From Verrucomicrobiota bacterium (GTDB lineage Bacteria; Verrucomicrobiota; Verrucomicrobiia; Opitutales; Opitutaceae): DNA of 40,996 bases. The DNA lies in the NCBI GenBank assembly GCA_023386835.1, contig JAEWIY010000188.1, positions 1-40,996 on the forward strand. Direction: 5' to 3'. Made by a program: the position numbers and the translations under genes. Below are positions 23,219 to 32,654 of the stretch, piece after piece. How positions within the stretch are numbered: position 1 is the stretch's first letter; every line of letters starts with the position of its first letter. The notes beneath the pieces were generated by a model. That model was not told the DNA's origin, made no database searches, and saw only the letters and a list, made by a program, of their open reading frames with translations.

Positions 23219-26200
23219 TTACTTCGTCAGGAATTCGTCGAGGTTGAGGAACTGGCTTGCGACCAGTGTCCAGGCGGCCAGTTCAGGAGGCGGCAACGCG
23301 GGATCGGCGGGTGCCTCGCCGATGCGAAGCAGCGCAGCCACGTCCTCTGCCGCCGCCGGGGCGCGGTAATGGGCGGCGAAGGTGGCGAGGCTGCGCGTCA
23401 GGATATCAATCTCCGCCGGCGCGAACGTCCGGCCCAGCGTCACGCGAGCCAGGAAGTGGAGGCGCGCCGGATCGTCCGGCGCCGCTTTGAGCGCGCGTTC
23501 CGCCAGCTTCCGTGCGGCCTCGAGCCACTGCGGGTCGTTCATCGTGACGAGCGCCTGCAGCGGCGTGTTCGTCCGCGCGCGCCGCGTGCAAACCACCTCC
23601 CGCGCCGTGGCATCAAACGTCTCCATGCTGGGCGGAGCCGACGCCCGTTTCCAGAATGTGTAGAGACTCCTCCGATACAACGCGTCGCCAGTGTCCTGTT
23701 TGTACTTGCTGGTATCGGACTCCGGCATCGCGACCTCCTCCCACAAGCCGGGCGGCTGATACGGTTTGACCGACGGTCCGCCCTGCCGGGCCACCAGCAA
23801 CCCGGACACCGCCAGCGCGTTGTCGCGCAGCATCTCCGCGTCCATGCGGAACCGCGGGCCACGGGCAAGCAGCCGGTTGTCAGGGTCCTTCGCCAAACGA
23901 TCCGGGGTCGTCTCCGCGGTCTGGCGATAGGCGGCGGAGGTCACGAGCATCCGATAAAACTTCTTCACGTCCCAGCCGCTCTCCCGGAACTCAACCGCGA
24001 GCCAGTCCAGCAACTCGGGATGTGACGGCCGATCGCCGATCACGCCAAAGTCGCCGGTGCTGTCGACGAGCGGGCGCCCGAACACCTCCTGCCACATCCG
24101 ATTGACCGTGACTCGCGCCATCAAGGGGTGCGACGGGTGCAGCAACCACTCCGCCAGCCCGAGTCGATTGCGCGGCGCGCCCTCAGGCAACGGCGGCAGG
24201 AACTCCGGCACACCCGGTTCGATGCGTTCCTCCCGCGCGTAGTAGTCCCCGCGCTTGAGCACGTGCGCGTACGCGGGAGTTGTTTTCTCCAACGCGATCA
24301 GCGTCGCGTCGCCGCCCTTCGTCAGCGCCGCCAGGGCCGCGTCGTGACCCGCCACCGCGTCGGCCAGGCGCATCGTTTCCTCGTCCTTGGAGCCGAGGAA
24401 GAACTGATCGGCGACAATGAACGCCTCGTCCGTCGTCCATTTCTTCGGATCCGGTTGGCGGGCCACGATCTCACTCGCGAGATCCTCGTAAGGCAGGCGG
24501 GCCACCTCACTGTCGGTCAGCGCGCGGCGGTAGAAACGCACGTCTTGGTAACGTGTTTCGCGCATCGGCAGGTGATCGTCGCGCCGACCAAGGTGCATTT
24601 GCGCGTCCGTCCGGATCGAGTCCGCACCCGAGAGCTTGTCGAGGCGGACCTCGATCGGCACCGACTTGCCGTTCACGTAAATCTTGATGCCACGAGCGCG
24701 CCGCGACCCGTCGTAGGTGAAGAAAACGTGCAGCCACTCGTCGCGCGGAAACTTGTCCCGCGTGGCCACCTGCAATCCACGCTTCGGCGTCGGCGCCTTC
24801 CGTTCCCACGGGTTGATCGAACCCTCCGGTTCGTCGGCGCTGGCTTCCGGCTTCTTCGGTTCCTCCACCTCGGCGGTGAGATTGACGATGAAGTGGGTCT
24901 TTTCCTGATACAGGTCCCAACCGGCGCCTCCCCGCCGTTCCGGATCGCCCATTCGCGAGAGCAACGAGCCATCCCCCGTACCGGCCGCCACCCCGCCGCC
25001 CGGGCTGGCCCGCAACATGATCCAACCGCCGGCGGAGAACGTGTCAGACGCACCGACGTCACCCAGGTCGCCGAGTCGCACCCGCGTGAAGATGTCCATG
25101 CGCATCGACGGCCAAAGCCACGAGTTCTCGCCCCAGACGAGCGGGTTGGTGTCCGCCCGCACCTCGGCCATCGCCGTATGGGGAGCGTGGTTACGAAGGA
25201 CGTCGCCCTGGCCTTCGTCGAGCCGCAGCCTCAGCTCGAGGCAGTCATCGCTGACCGATTCAGGGCGGTTGCCCGCCGCCAGCCATTCACCAACGAGTTC
25301 CCGGGCCCGTGCGCGGCGGGGATTCAGTTGCGCCAGCAATTCGGACCGCGCCTTGAGCACAACCGCGGCGGTGGCTTCGCTCTCTGGCCGCGGCAGCCGC
25401 AGCACCGGTTCCGGATCCGCGATGTTCAGGTCCCACGGTTTCTCCGCCGTGTTGCCGAGGAACGCCGCCAGCCGGTAGTGATCACGCTGGGTGAGCGGGT
25501 CGAACTTGTGATCATGGCATGCGGCGCAGCCAGTGGTGAGCCCGAGGAAAGTGGCCCCAAACGCCTCCACTCGATCACGGGTCTGATTGATGTAAACCTC
25601 CTCGGTGATCGTGCCGCCCTCGTTGGTCGTCAGGTTGTTGCGTATCAGCCCGGTGGCGACGAGCTCGTCGAAGTTGCGCGCCGGCAGCAGGTCGCCCGCC
25701 AGCTGTTCGCGCACAAAGGTGTCGAACGGCTTGTTCGCATTAAAGGCGCGGATGACGTAATCCCGATACGGCCAGATCGAGCGGTAGTTGTCGAAGTGCA
25801 GCCCGTGCGTGTCCGCATAACGCACATAATCGAGCCAGTACCGGGCCCGGTGTTCACCCCAGCGCGGATCAGCCAGGAGGCGATCCACCAGCTTCTCATA
25901 AGCATCGGGCGATTTATCCGCGATGAAGGTCTCCACCTCGGCCGGCGTCGGCACCAATCCCGTGAGATCCAACGACACTCGCCGGATCAACGCTCGACGA
26001 TTCGCCTCGGGCGACGGCTCCAGCTCCGCCCGCTCCATCGCGGCGAGCAGGAATCGGTCAACCGGCGTGCGCACCCAGTCCACATGGGCCCGTGCGACGG
26101 GAGGCAATACCGGCTTCCTGGGAGTGATGAACGCCCAATGCTCCTCATACTCCGCTCCTTCCGCGACCCAGCGGCGCAACGTCGCGATCTGGTCCGGCGG

Positions 26201-26608
26201 CAACGTCTTGTGCGCCTCAGGCGGCGGCATCCGGTACTTCTCATCCGTCGACTCGATCCGCTGCACCAGCGCGCTCTCGTCGGGTTTGCCCGCGATGATC
26301 GCGATGACCTTGTTCTCGGTCGGCTGAAAGGCGAACTCCGCCCGATCCAATCGCAGCCCGGCCTTGCGTGAACTCGCATCGGCGCCGTGGCAGGCGTAGC
26401 AGTTTTCGGCCAGGATGGGCTGAATGTGTGCGTTAAACGACAGCTTGGCCGGCATTTCCGGCGTCGCCGCGGCGCTCACGATCGGCACGCTCGACTGCGC
26501 CGAGCTCGTTTCGTTGGCGTCGGTGGAGGGATGCCGACAGCCGGATTGAATCAGGACGACGGCCGAGACTGCGGTGCAGAGGCCAGCGGAAAAAAAACGC
26601 AGCGCCAT
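23219..26608 (-). CDS. PSCyt1-PSCyt2 (DUF1549)-LamG-PSD1 (DUF1553) protein
   Basis: 1129 residues from the ATG at 26608, which gives a lipoprotein-like leader (VVLIQSGC). Domain order: PSCyt1 heme site C70-YAC73-H74 (AENCYACHGADASSRKAGLRLD); PSCyt2/DUF1549 with RALIRRVSLDLTGLVPTP and a second heme-like CAACH motif near residue 360; a LamG/concanavalin-like insert at about 470-700 (WIMLRASPGGG, WDLYQEKTHFIVNL, IKIYVNGKSVP, HLGRRDDHLPM); then PSD1/DUF1553 with RNRLGLAEWLLHPSHPLMARVTVNRMWQEVFG and NTPLQALVTMNDPQWLEAARKLAERAL. It leads the three-gene operon. It is large, exported and of unknown substrate; such proteins often accompany carbohydrate-degradation loci. Confidence 0.93.
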   Translation of the reverse strand: MALRFFSAGLCTAVSAVVLIQSGCRHPSTDANETSSAQSSVPIVSAAATPEMPAKLSFNAHIQPILAENCYACHGADASSRKAGLRLDRAEFAFQPTENKVIAIIAGKPDESALVQRIESTDEKYRMPPPEAHKTLPPDQIATLRRWVAEGAEYEEHWAFITPRKPVLPPVARAHVDWVRTPVDRFLLAAMERAELEPSPEANRRALIRRVSLDLTGLVPTPAEVETFIADKSPDAYEKLVDRLLADPRWGEHRARYWLDYVRYADTHGLHFDNYRSIWPYRDYVIRAFNANKPFDTFVREQLAGDLLPARNFDELVATGLIRNNLTTNEGGTITEEVYINQTRDRVEAFGATFLGLTTGCAACHDHKFDPLTQRDHYRLAAFLGNTAEKPWDLNIADPEPVLRLPRPESEATAAVVLKARSELLAQLNPRRARARELVGEWLAAGNRPESVSDDCLELRLRLDEGQGDVLRNHAPHTAMAEVRADTNPLVWGENSWLWPSMRMDIFTRVRLGDLGDVGASDTFSAGGWIMLRASPGGGVAAGTGDGSLLSRMGDPERRGGAGWDLYQEKTHFIVNLTAEVEEPKKPEASADEPEGSINPWERKAPTPKRGLQVATRDKFPRDEWLHVFFTYDGSRRARGIKIYVNGKSVPIEVRLDKLSGADSIRTDAQMHLGRRDDHLPMRETRYQDVRFYRRALTDSEVARLPYEDLASEIVARQPDPKKWTTDEAFIVADQFFLGSKDEETMRLADAVAGHDAALAALTKGGDATLIALEKTTPAYAHVLKRGDYYAREERIEPGVPEFLPPLPEGAPRNRLGLAEWLLHPSHPLMARVTVNRMWQEVFGRPLVDSTGDFGVIGDRPSHPELLDWLAVEFRESGWDVKKFYRMLVTSAAYRQTAETTPDRLAKDPDNRLLARGPRFRMDAEMLRDNALAVSGLLVARQGGPSVKPYQPPGLWEEVAMPESDTSKYKQDTGDALYRRSLYTFWKRASAPPSMETFDATAREVVCTRRARTNTPLQALVTMNDPQWLEAARKLAERALKAAPDDPARLHFLARVTLGRTFAPAEIDILTRSLATFAAHYRAPAAAEDVAALLRIGEAPADPALPPPELAAWTLVASQFLNLDEFLTK

Positions 26609-26760
26609 GGGGTAGATCCGAGGGGCACGGACTTGCCTCAACGGAAGCGTGGTTTTCGCGAATGACAACGTTGAACCGCTTGCCGCGCCTAGACGCCATC
26701 TCCATGCAGAAGAAGCGCGGCCATTCCGCGCTCACCTACCCTAGCGCTCGCTTTCACCCC
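26609..26760. promoter_or_regulatory. Divergent control region of PSD1 operon and NHL gene
   Basis: 152 bases between the start of the PSD1 gene (-) and the ATG of the beta-propeller gene (+). In-frame upstream extensions of both ORFs overlap here, but both signal-peptide starts argue that the interval is non-coding. It should contain both promoters; no dyad strong enough to name was seen. Confidence 0.45.
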
Positions 26761-27846
26761 ATGCTCACGCGTCGTCAGTTTGTCACGCGGGCCACCCTCG
26801 CCCTCAGTGCCGCCGCCCTCCCCTTGCCCCGCCTGCGGGCCGCCGACAAGTCGGGCCGCCGCCTCCCGATCACCGGTCAAGACGCTCACACCTATGAAGT
26901 GGTGCACGACTGGCTGCAACCGCCGGCGGGCCTCGTTTGGGGTGACACCCACGGGCTGGCGCAGGATGCGAACGGCTTCATCTACGTCGCCCACACGGTC
27001 CATCGCTCCAGCATGCGCGCGGACGCGGTGGCGGTGTTTGATGACAAGGGGCGCTTCGTCCGCTCCTTTGGACCCGAGTACCGCGGCGGCGCCCACGGGC
27101 TCGATCTCCGTCGCGAGGGAACCGACGAGTTCCTCTATCATTCCGACGTCAACCGGTGCCGTACCGTCAAAACCACCTTGCAGGGCGAGGTCGTCTGGGC
27201 GCGGGATTACCCAACCGACGATCCCGCATACGCGTCGTCCCCGATCAACTACACACCTACGAACATCGCCTTCGCCCCCGACGGAGGCTACTACGTGGGT
27301 GACGGTTACGGTTCCAGCCGCATCCTTCGCTACGACGCGAACAATCGTTTCGTGGGCGAAATCGGCCGGCCCGCCGCGCCTCAGCCCGGAGCGCCGCCCG
27401 CGGAGCCGGAAGACGGCGTTCTAAATTGCCCGCACGGCCTCTGGGTCGACACGCGGGGGCCGGAACCCCTGCTCGTGGTCGCCGACCGCGGCCATCGCCG
27501 CGTGCAGGTCTTCACGTTGGACGGCGAACACCGGCGTACCATAAAACAGGATACACGTTTGCGCATGCCGTGCCACTTTCACGTCCGCGGCGACCTCATG
27601 GTCTGCCCGGACCTCGACAGCCAGGTCTGCCTGCTCGATCGCGACTGGCAGGTCCTCGCGCAACTGGGCGACGGGCGCGAACACAACGGGAACGTCGGTT
27701 CTCGCCGCAACCAGCCGCGCTCCGAATTCACGTCCGGCGAGTTCATCTGCCCGCACGACGCGATCTTCCTGCACAACGGCGACATTCTGGTGGCCGAATG
27801 GCTGCCCATCGGTCGCGTCACCCTGCTCCGCCACGTCGGCGCCTGA
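26761..27846 (+). CDS. Exported NHL-repeat-like beta-propeller protein
   Basis: 361 residues from the ATG at 26761. The N-terminal LTRRQFVTRATLALSAAALPLPRLRAAD is a Tat signal with an RR-Q-F-V motif. The body is a six-bladed propeller of NHL/SMP-30-like strands: GLAQDANGFIYVAHTVH, VAVFDDKGRFVRSFGPEY, NIAFAPDGGYYVGDGYGSSRILRYD, GLWVDTRGPEPLLVVADRGHRRVQVFTLDGEH, and GDILVAEWLPIGRVTLLRHV. Such proteins in Verrucomicrobia are often annotated as peptidylglycine alpha-amidating-like or '6-bladed beta-propeller'; no catalytic assignment can be made here. It is divergent from the PSD1 operon. Confidence 0.9.
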   Translation: MLTRRQFVTRATLALSAAALPLPRLRAADKSGRRLPITGQDAHTYEVVHDWLQPPAGLVWGDTHGLAQDANGFIYVAHTVHRSSMRADAVAVFDDKGRFVRSFGPEYRGGAHGLDLRREGTDEFLYHSDVNRCRTVKTTLQGEVVWARDYPTDDPAYASSPINYTPTNIAFAPDGGYYVGDGYGSSRILRYDANNRFVGEIGRPAAPQPGAPPAEPEDGVLNCPHGLWVDTRGPEPLLVVADRGHRRVQVFTLDGEHRRTIKQDTRLRMPCHFHVRGDLMVCPDLDSQVCLLDRDWQVLAQLGDGREHNGNVGSRRNQPRSEFTSGEFICPHDAIFLHNGDILVAEWLPIGRVTLLRHVGA

Positions 27847-28010
27847 GCGCTGTTCACGGAAAACCCGCTCCCGCGATCACTCGCGGCACGCGCTTGGGGA
27901 CATCCGCCGCGGGGTATTCCCGGCGGCTCGTGTCATTCCTCCGGGCTGATAAACCAGACTTGTTTCCGCGCCCGCGGCGGTCTAGTCGCGGTGTCAGTCA
28001 GCCGATCCCC

Positions 28011-28541
28011 GTGCCCCCACAGGATCCAGAGACCGCCTCCTGGTTTTCGAGCCAGGTTCAGCCCCACGAGCCCGCGTTGCGTGCTTATCTGCACAACTTC
28101 GCGCAACTGACAGACGTCGACGATCTCGTGCAGGAGACTTATGTTCGCCTGCTCAAGGCCCGCGACCGCGGCCCCATCGGTTCACCCCGCGGCCTGCTGT
28201 TCGCCACCGCGCGCAGCGCCGCCCGCGATTTTTTCCGGCGCCGGGCCGTCCGCGTCACTCCGTCCGTAACGGAAGTGGACTGCTCGCGCGTCTATGATGA
28301 GGCCCCGGACGTTGCGGAAACGGTCAGCCGGCAGCAGGAGACCGACCTTCTGCAGCAGGCGATCGCCGCCCTGCCCGCCCGTTGCCGCGAAATTCTCGTG
28401 CTCCGTAAATTCCATCACCTTTCCCACCGGGAAATCGCTCAACGGCTCGGCATCGCCGAACACACGGTCGAAGCGCAACTGACGAAGGCGCTGCATCGCT
28501 GCGAAACATTCTTCCTGCGCCACGGCGCGCTACCGCGTTAA
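28011..28541 (+). CDS. ECF RNA polymerase sigma factor (FecI-like)
   Basis: 176 residues from a GTG at 28011; no ATG lies in frame nearby and no clear ribosome site was found. Region 2 runs from about ALRAYLHNFAQLTDVDDLVQETYVRLLKA to FATARSAARDFFRRR, and region 4 from about LQQAIAALPARCREILVLRKFHHLSHREIAQRLGIAEHTVEAQLTKALHRC. The spacing without extra domains is typical of FecI-type sigma factors. It is followed after 2 bases by the FecR anti-sigma gene and then by a TonB receptor with an STN domain, so it likely activates the receptor gene in response to ligand uptake. Confidence 0.93.
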   Translation: MPPQDPETASWFSSQVQPHEPALRAYLHNFAQLTDVDDLVQETYVRLLKARDRGPIGSPRGLLFATARSAARDFFRRRAVRVTPSVTEVDCSRVYDEAPDVAETVSRQQETDLLQQAIAALPARCREILVLRKFHHLSHREIAQRLGIAEHTVEAQLTKALHRCETFFLRHGALPR

Positions 28542-28543
28542 CC

Positions 28544-29647
28544 ATGCGCCGGGAATCGCGAGACGAAACCTCGATCAGGCGCGAGGCCGCCGCTTGGATC
28601 GTGCGACTGGACCGGGGCTTGAATCCCGACGAGCGGCTCGCCCATGAAACCTGGCTCGCCCAAGACGAACGCCACGCCGCCGCCCTGCAGCGCTCCGGCG
28701 CCGCGTGGACAATGCTCGGATCATTCGAGTCCTCCTTCCCGGCAGGCGAACGCGCTCTGATCGCGCGGCGGCGCTCGCCTTGGCGAAAGCCCACCGTCTG
28801 GAGTGGGCTGGCCGCAGCCGCGATTGTCCTCCTGCTGCTGGCCGTCGCCCCACTTCGTAAGGACTCCGGCTCGGAAAGCCCAACGGAGGACTCCCGCCCC
28901 GCGCCCGAGTGGATCCAACCTCGGATTGTGACGCTGTCCGATGAAACCGTGGTTCGGCTCAACGCCGACGCGGAGGTCCAGGAACAGTTCACGCCCGAGG
29001 CGCGACGGGTGCACCTCCTGCGCGGCGAGGCCCACTTCACCGTGACCCGGCAGACCACGCCGTTTATCGTGCACGCCCACGGGGTGGAAGCACGCGCGGT
29101 GGGCACGGCTTACAACGTGAAGCTGCACTCCGGCTCCGTTGAGATCCTGGTGACCGAGGGCACCGTCGCCGTCAGCGGAGGGCGACTCGCGGCCGGATCC
29201 GGCACCGAATCGCTGTATCCGCTTTTTTCACACAATACCGATGACGCCGACTCGCCTCCGCCGCCGGAGCCGGTTTCGGGCCCTCTCCTTCTGACGGCTT
29301 CGCAGCGCGCCGTCGTTTCCCTGCAGGAGCAGTTCGCCCCCGGGCCGGTCGCGGTTGAAACGCTGACGACGGCTGAGATCGCGCGCGCGCTCGCCTGGCA
29401 GGAACCGCTGCTCCGACTGCGCGGCGCCACGTTGGCCGAACTGGCGACGGAATTTCAGCGCCGCACCGGCTACCGCATCCAGCTCGATGATTCCGAAATC
29501 GCCTCACTCCGCATTGGTGGACGCTTTCGCGGCGATGATGTCGACGGGTTTCTCCGCGTGCTCAGCATGAACTACGACCTCACCGCCGAAACGCTCGGTG
29601 AGAAAACCATCCTGCTTCGCCGCGCGACTCCGTCAGGCTACGACTGA
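28544..29647 (+). CDS. FecR family anti-sigma factor / transmembrane signal relay
   Basis: 367 residues. N-terminal DUF4880-like cytoplasmic anti-sigma helices (REAAAWIVRLDRGLNPDERLAHETWLAQDERHAAAL), one membrane segment at about 85-105 (VWSGLAAAAIVLLLLAVAPL), the periplasmic FecR domain (RIVTLSDETVVRLNADAEVQ, RRVHLLRGEAHFTVTRQ, FIVHAHGVEARAVGTAYNVKL), then a C-terminal DUF4974/STN-like segment (TLAELATEFQRRTGYRIQLDDSEI) near residues 290-360. The periplasmic part should contact the STN domain of the downstream TonB receptor, while the N-terminus holds the ECF sigma factor. It follows the sigma gene by 2 bases. Confidence 0.95.
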   Translation: MRRESRDETSIRREAAAWIVRLDRGLNPDERLAHETWLAQDERHAAALQRSGAAWTMLGSFESSFPAGERALIARRRSPWRKPTVWSGLAAAAIVLLLLAVAPLRKDSGSESPTEDSRPAPEWIQPRIVTLSDETVVRLNADAEVQEQFTPEARRVHLLRGEAHFTVTRQTTPFIVHAHGVEARAVGTAYNVKLHSGSVEILVTEGTVAVSGGRLAAGSGTESLYPLFSHNTDDADSPPPPEPVSGPLLLTASQRAVVSLQEQFAPGPVAVETLTTAEIARALAWQEPLLRLRGATLAELATEFQRRTGYRIQLDDSEIASLRIGGRFRGDDVDGFLRVLSMNYDLTAETLGEKTILLRRATPSGYD

Positions 29648-29778
29648 TCGGCCGTACGGAGTATCCCTGTTTCCCCTACAGAACCCGTCATGCGCGTAAA
29701 ATGCGCTAACGGGAAAGTGGCGGCGGTGCGTCTTCCCGGTGTCATCGGACCTGAACCGGTGACCAAACCCCGTACACC

Positions 29779-32595
29779 ATGACACCAACCATCCACGTTC
29801 CCGCCGCGTCCCGTCGCATCGGACGCGCCCTTCTCCGAGGGCTTCTGTTCGTCCTCGTGTTATCCGCCGGAACCGCCGGAGCGTTCGCGGCCGACCCGAC
29901 GCCCCGTAATTTCTCCATCGATGCGGGCGACGCCGCGCAATCGCTCGAAACCTTCTCCGAACAAGCCAGCACCCAGATCGTCTACCTCGTCGAAGACGTG
30001 CGCGGAGTTCGGACCAACGCGGTTCGCGGACAGTTCGCGCCCCGCGAAGCACTCGATCGCATGCTCGCCGGCACTCCATTGGTCGCGTCCGAAGATGCCA
30101 CCAATGGAGCACTCGCCGTCCGGCGCACCGACAACCCAGGTGCGCCCCGCCCACCGGCCCAAGGCCGTTCCGGGCCCGGCTCGGGGACCGCCGTCGATAA
30201 TCCCGACGAGGTGCATCGGCTCGGTGAATTTGTGGTCACCGGTCGCGCGGGCACGGAGTTCCGCACCAAGGCGGAAACCAGCTACGCATTGACCGATATC
30301 TCCGCGGAACAGCTGCGCATGCAGTCGCCGATCGGGGTGGCGGAGGCCCTGAAGGCTGTGCCCGGCTTTTGGATCGAAGCGTCCGGCGGTGAAGCCAGTA
30401 ACAACATCCGCGCCCGCGGCATTCCGGCCGACGGTTTCTCCACGGTTTCCCTGCAGGAAGACGGTTTGCCGATCCAGCACGACGGCGGGCTCGGCTGGCT
30501 CAATGCCGACCAGTCGTTTCGGCTCGATGAAACGATCGAGCGGCTCGAGGTCGTGCGCGGCGGTCCCTCGTCGGTCTTCGCATCCAACGCCCCTGGTGGT
30601 ATTGTCAATTTCGTGACACGCCGCGGCGGCGAAACCGCTGAAGGCACGGTTAAGTACGAGATCGGCGATTTTGGTCACCACCGCATCGATGCGTGGTACG
30701 GCGGTCCCGCGGGCGACTGGCAATACGGTGTCGGCGGTTTCTGGCGCATCAGCGACGGCGTGCGTGATCCTGGTTTCCGGGCGAACGACGGTTTCCAGGC
30801 GCGCCTCACCTTCGGTCGCGATCTGCCGAACGGCGGCCGGCTCGACTTCAACGTGAAGCACTTCGACGACCACGTGATCTTCTACCTGCCGATTCCGCTG
30901 ACGTTCGACAGCGACGGTGATCCCGACGGCGTGCCGGGGTTTGATCCGAACTTCGGCACCGTCGTCGGCCGCGAAACCAAGAAGGTCACGGTGCAGACGC
31001 CCTCCGGCCCGCAAATCATCGACGTGGAAAGCGGCACGCACGTGAAACTGACGCAGTTCACCGGCCGGGTGGATCTCGCCCTGCCCGGCGACTGGCGGCT
31101 GCAGAACGGCTTTCGTTACCGAGCCTCGGAAACGAAGCGCGAGAACTACTTTCCGAACAACCTCACCCCGGGCGCGACCCGGCTGAACCAGCTGCGCGCG
31201 GGTGCCCTCGCCGCGTTTCCCGCGGCCACCGACGTGCGCTTTCGCTACGTCACGACGCCCAACGACTACTTCGACCCGGTGAACCAGAACGGCACGGGTC
31301 TGGTCATGGATGGCACCGCAATCCGCATCGGCGTCGACCTGGACGAGGTCATCAACGACCTGCGGGTCGTGAAGCAGTTCGAGGCGGGCTCGCAGACCCA
31401 CGACGTCGCCATCGGCTTGTACCTCGCGTATGTGGACGAGCACTTCCGCGACCTGCGCGCCACCCTGTTCACGGACGTGCGTGAAAATGCACGACTGTTG
31501 GATCTGGTGGCGGTCGACGGCGCCGGCAACCCGGTAGGATCTGTCACGGACAACGGCGTTTTCCGTCACGGCTCCAACTTCGCCAATGGCATGGGTGATT
31601 CGCTCACGACTGCGATCTACTTGTCGGACGAATGGCAGGTCACCCCGCAGCTGCGCATCGATGCCGGCGTGCGCTGGGAGAAGATCGAAACCGACGGCCG
31701 CACGGAACGGGTCGCGGGCGTCAACCTCGGCACACCCTCCACCTCCAACGTGCTGTCCGGTACCGGAATCTTCGATACGTACGACAAGGACTTTGATGAC
31801 GTCGGCTGGACGATCGGCGCGGACTGGCAGTTCTCCCCGAGTAATGGACTGTTCGCCCGCTACACGCCCACCTTCCGCCTGCCGAGCGTGGGCAGCTTTA
31901 TCACCAACCCGAACGCCACGCCCGTCACGCAGGAGACCGACCTGTACGAGGTCGGCTACAAGTACGTGAGCCAGCCCTTCGACATCTACGTGACCGCGTT
32001 CCGGACCACCTTCGACAACTTCTCCTTCACGGACACGGTCTTCGATCCGGCCACCGGCGGCTTCACGATGCGCACGGTGTTTATCGAAACCGAGACGGAT
32101 GGACTTGAGATCGAAGGCAACTGGCGCCCGACCGACTGGTTCGACTTCTCCGCGTCAGCCACGTTCCAGAAGCCGGAGTTTGGCGACTTCGTCATCACGC
32201 AGCTGGTTAACGGGGAACCGGTGCAATTTGACTTCACCGGCAACCAACTCCTGCGCGTGCCCGAGGTCAGCTTTCGCATCGTTCCGGGATTCAACCTGCT
32301 GAACAAGCGCCTGCGCATCCAGTTTCCGATCGAGTATTACAGCGATCGCTACGCCGATGCGGCCAACAGCGTGGAGCTGCCGAACTACCGCGTCTTCAAC
32401 GCCGCGGTGCGCTACGACATCAATCCACGCGTCACGTTGCACTTCGTCGTCGACAACATCGACAACGAGATCGGCCTGACCGAAGGAAACCCGCGCGCAG
32501 GCCAGTTCCAGAGCGGTGATGCCGGTGCACGTTACTACCTGGCGCGCCCGATTCTCGGCCGCAGCTTCCGGGCCGCCGTCACGTACCGATTCTAG
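29779..32595 (+). CDS. TonB-dependent receptor with N-terminal STN signalling domain
   Basis: 938 residues. Signal peptide to about residue 38 (LLFVLVLSAGTAGAFA); STN domain at about 42-110 (NFSIDAGDAAQSLETFSEQAS, VRGQFAPREALDRMLAGTPL); a linker; plug domain at about 160-290 (NNIRARGIPADGFSTVSLQEDGLPI, RLEVVRGGPSSVFASNAPGGIVNFVTRRGG); and a beta-barrel to the C-terminus, ending in aromatic F (VTYRF). The plug/barrel pattern is of the FecA/siderophore or carbohydrate type; the ligand cannot be read. Together with the ECF sigma factor and FecR genes it forms a cell-surface signalling module. A strong terminator follows 25 bases after the stop. Confidence 0.95.
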   Translation: MTPTIHVPAASRRIGRALLRGLLFVLVLSAGTAGAFAADPTPRNFSIDAGDAAQSLETFSEQASTQIVYLVEDVRGVRTNAVRGQFAPREALDRMLAGTPLVASEDATNGALAVRRTDNPGAPRPPAQGRSGPGSGTAVDNPDEVHRLGEFVVTGRAGTEFRTKAETSYALTDISAEQLRMQSPIGVAEALKAVPGFWIEASGGEASNNIRARGIPADGFSTVSLQEDGLPIQHDGGLGWLNADQSFRLDETIERLEVVRGGPSSVFASNAPGGIVNFVTRRGGETAEGTVKYEIGDFGHHRIDAWYGGPAGDWQYGVGGFWRISDGVRDPGFRANDGFQARLTFGRDLPNGGRLDFNVKHFDDHVIFYLPIPLTFDSDGDPDGVPGFDPNFGTVVGRETKKVTVQTPSGPQIIDVESGTHVKLTQFTGRVDLALPGDWRLQNGFRYRASETKRENYFPNNLTPGATRLNQLRAGALAAFPAATDVRFRYVTTPNDYFDPVNQNGTGLVMDGTAIRIGVDLDEVINDLRVVKQFEAGSQTHDVAIGLYLAYVDEHFRDLRATLFTDVRENARLLDLVAVDGAGNPVGSVTDNGVFRHGSNFANGMGDSLTTAIYLSDEWQVTPQLRIDAGVRWEKIETDGRTERVAGVNLGTPSTSNVLSGTGIFDTYDKDFDDVGWTIGADWQFSPSNGLFARYTPTFRLPSVGSFITNPNATPVTQETDLYEVGYKYVSQPFDIYVTAFRTTFDNFSFTDTVFDPATGGFTMRTVFIETETDGLEIEGNWRPTDWFDFSASATFQKPEFGDFVITQLVNGEPVQFDFTGNQLLRVPEVSFRIVPGFNLLNKRLRIQFPIEYYSDRYADAANSVELPNYRVFNAAVRYDINPRVTLHFVVDNIDNEIGLTEGNPRAGQFQSGDAGARYYLARPILGRSFRAAVTYRF

Positions 32596-32620
32596 ACATA
32601 CACACGTAGCGAGAAGTCAC

Positions 32621-32651
32621 GCCGCGCCGGCTTATCCGGCGCGGCTTTTTT
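32621..32651 (+). terminator. Rho-independent terminator of the TonB receptor gene
   Basis: Perfect 10-bp GC stem GCCGCGCCGG with loop CTTAT and arm CCGGCGCGGC, followed by TTTTTT. It is an unambiguous intrinsic terminator downstream of the receptor stop codon. Confidence 0.93.
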
Positions 32652-32654
32652 GTT

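Noticed and set aside
24128..26371. 747-codon plus-strand open frame opposite the PSD1 gene
   Set aside because: Its translation is Arg/His/Val-rich without any domain, and it is antisense to a fully conserved DUF1549/DUF1553 protein. Long antisense frames are expected in GC-rich DNA.
27847..28010. Search for a Fur box upstream of the ECF sigma gene
   Set aside because: No AT-rich 19-bp dyad resembling GATAATGATAATCATTATC is present. Iron control of this module is not supported by the sequence.
27426..28010. Long N-terminal extension of the sigma factor frame (to 27426)
   Set aside because: It overlaps the beta-propeller gene out of frame and is Arg/Pro-rich shadow sequence. Sigma region 2 begins shortly after the GTG at 28011.
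29860..31569. 569-codon minus-strand frame opposite the TonB receptor
   Set aside because: Shadow of a clear STN-plug-barrel protein; composition is typical of antisense reading and no motif is seen.
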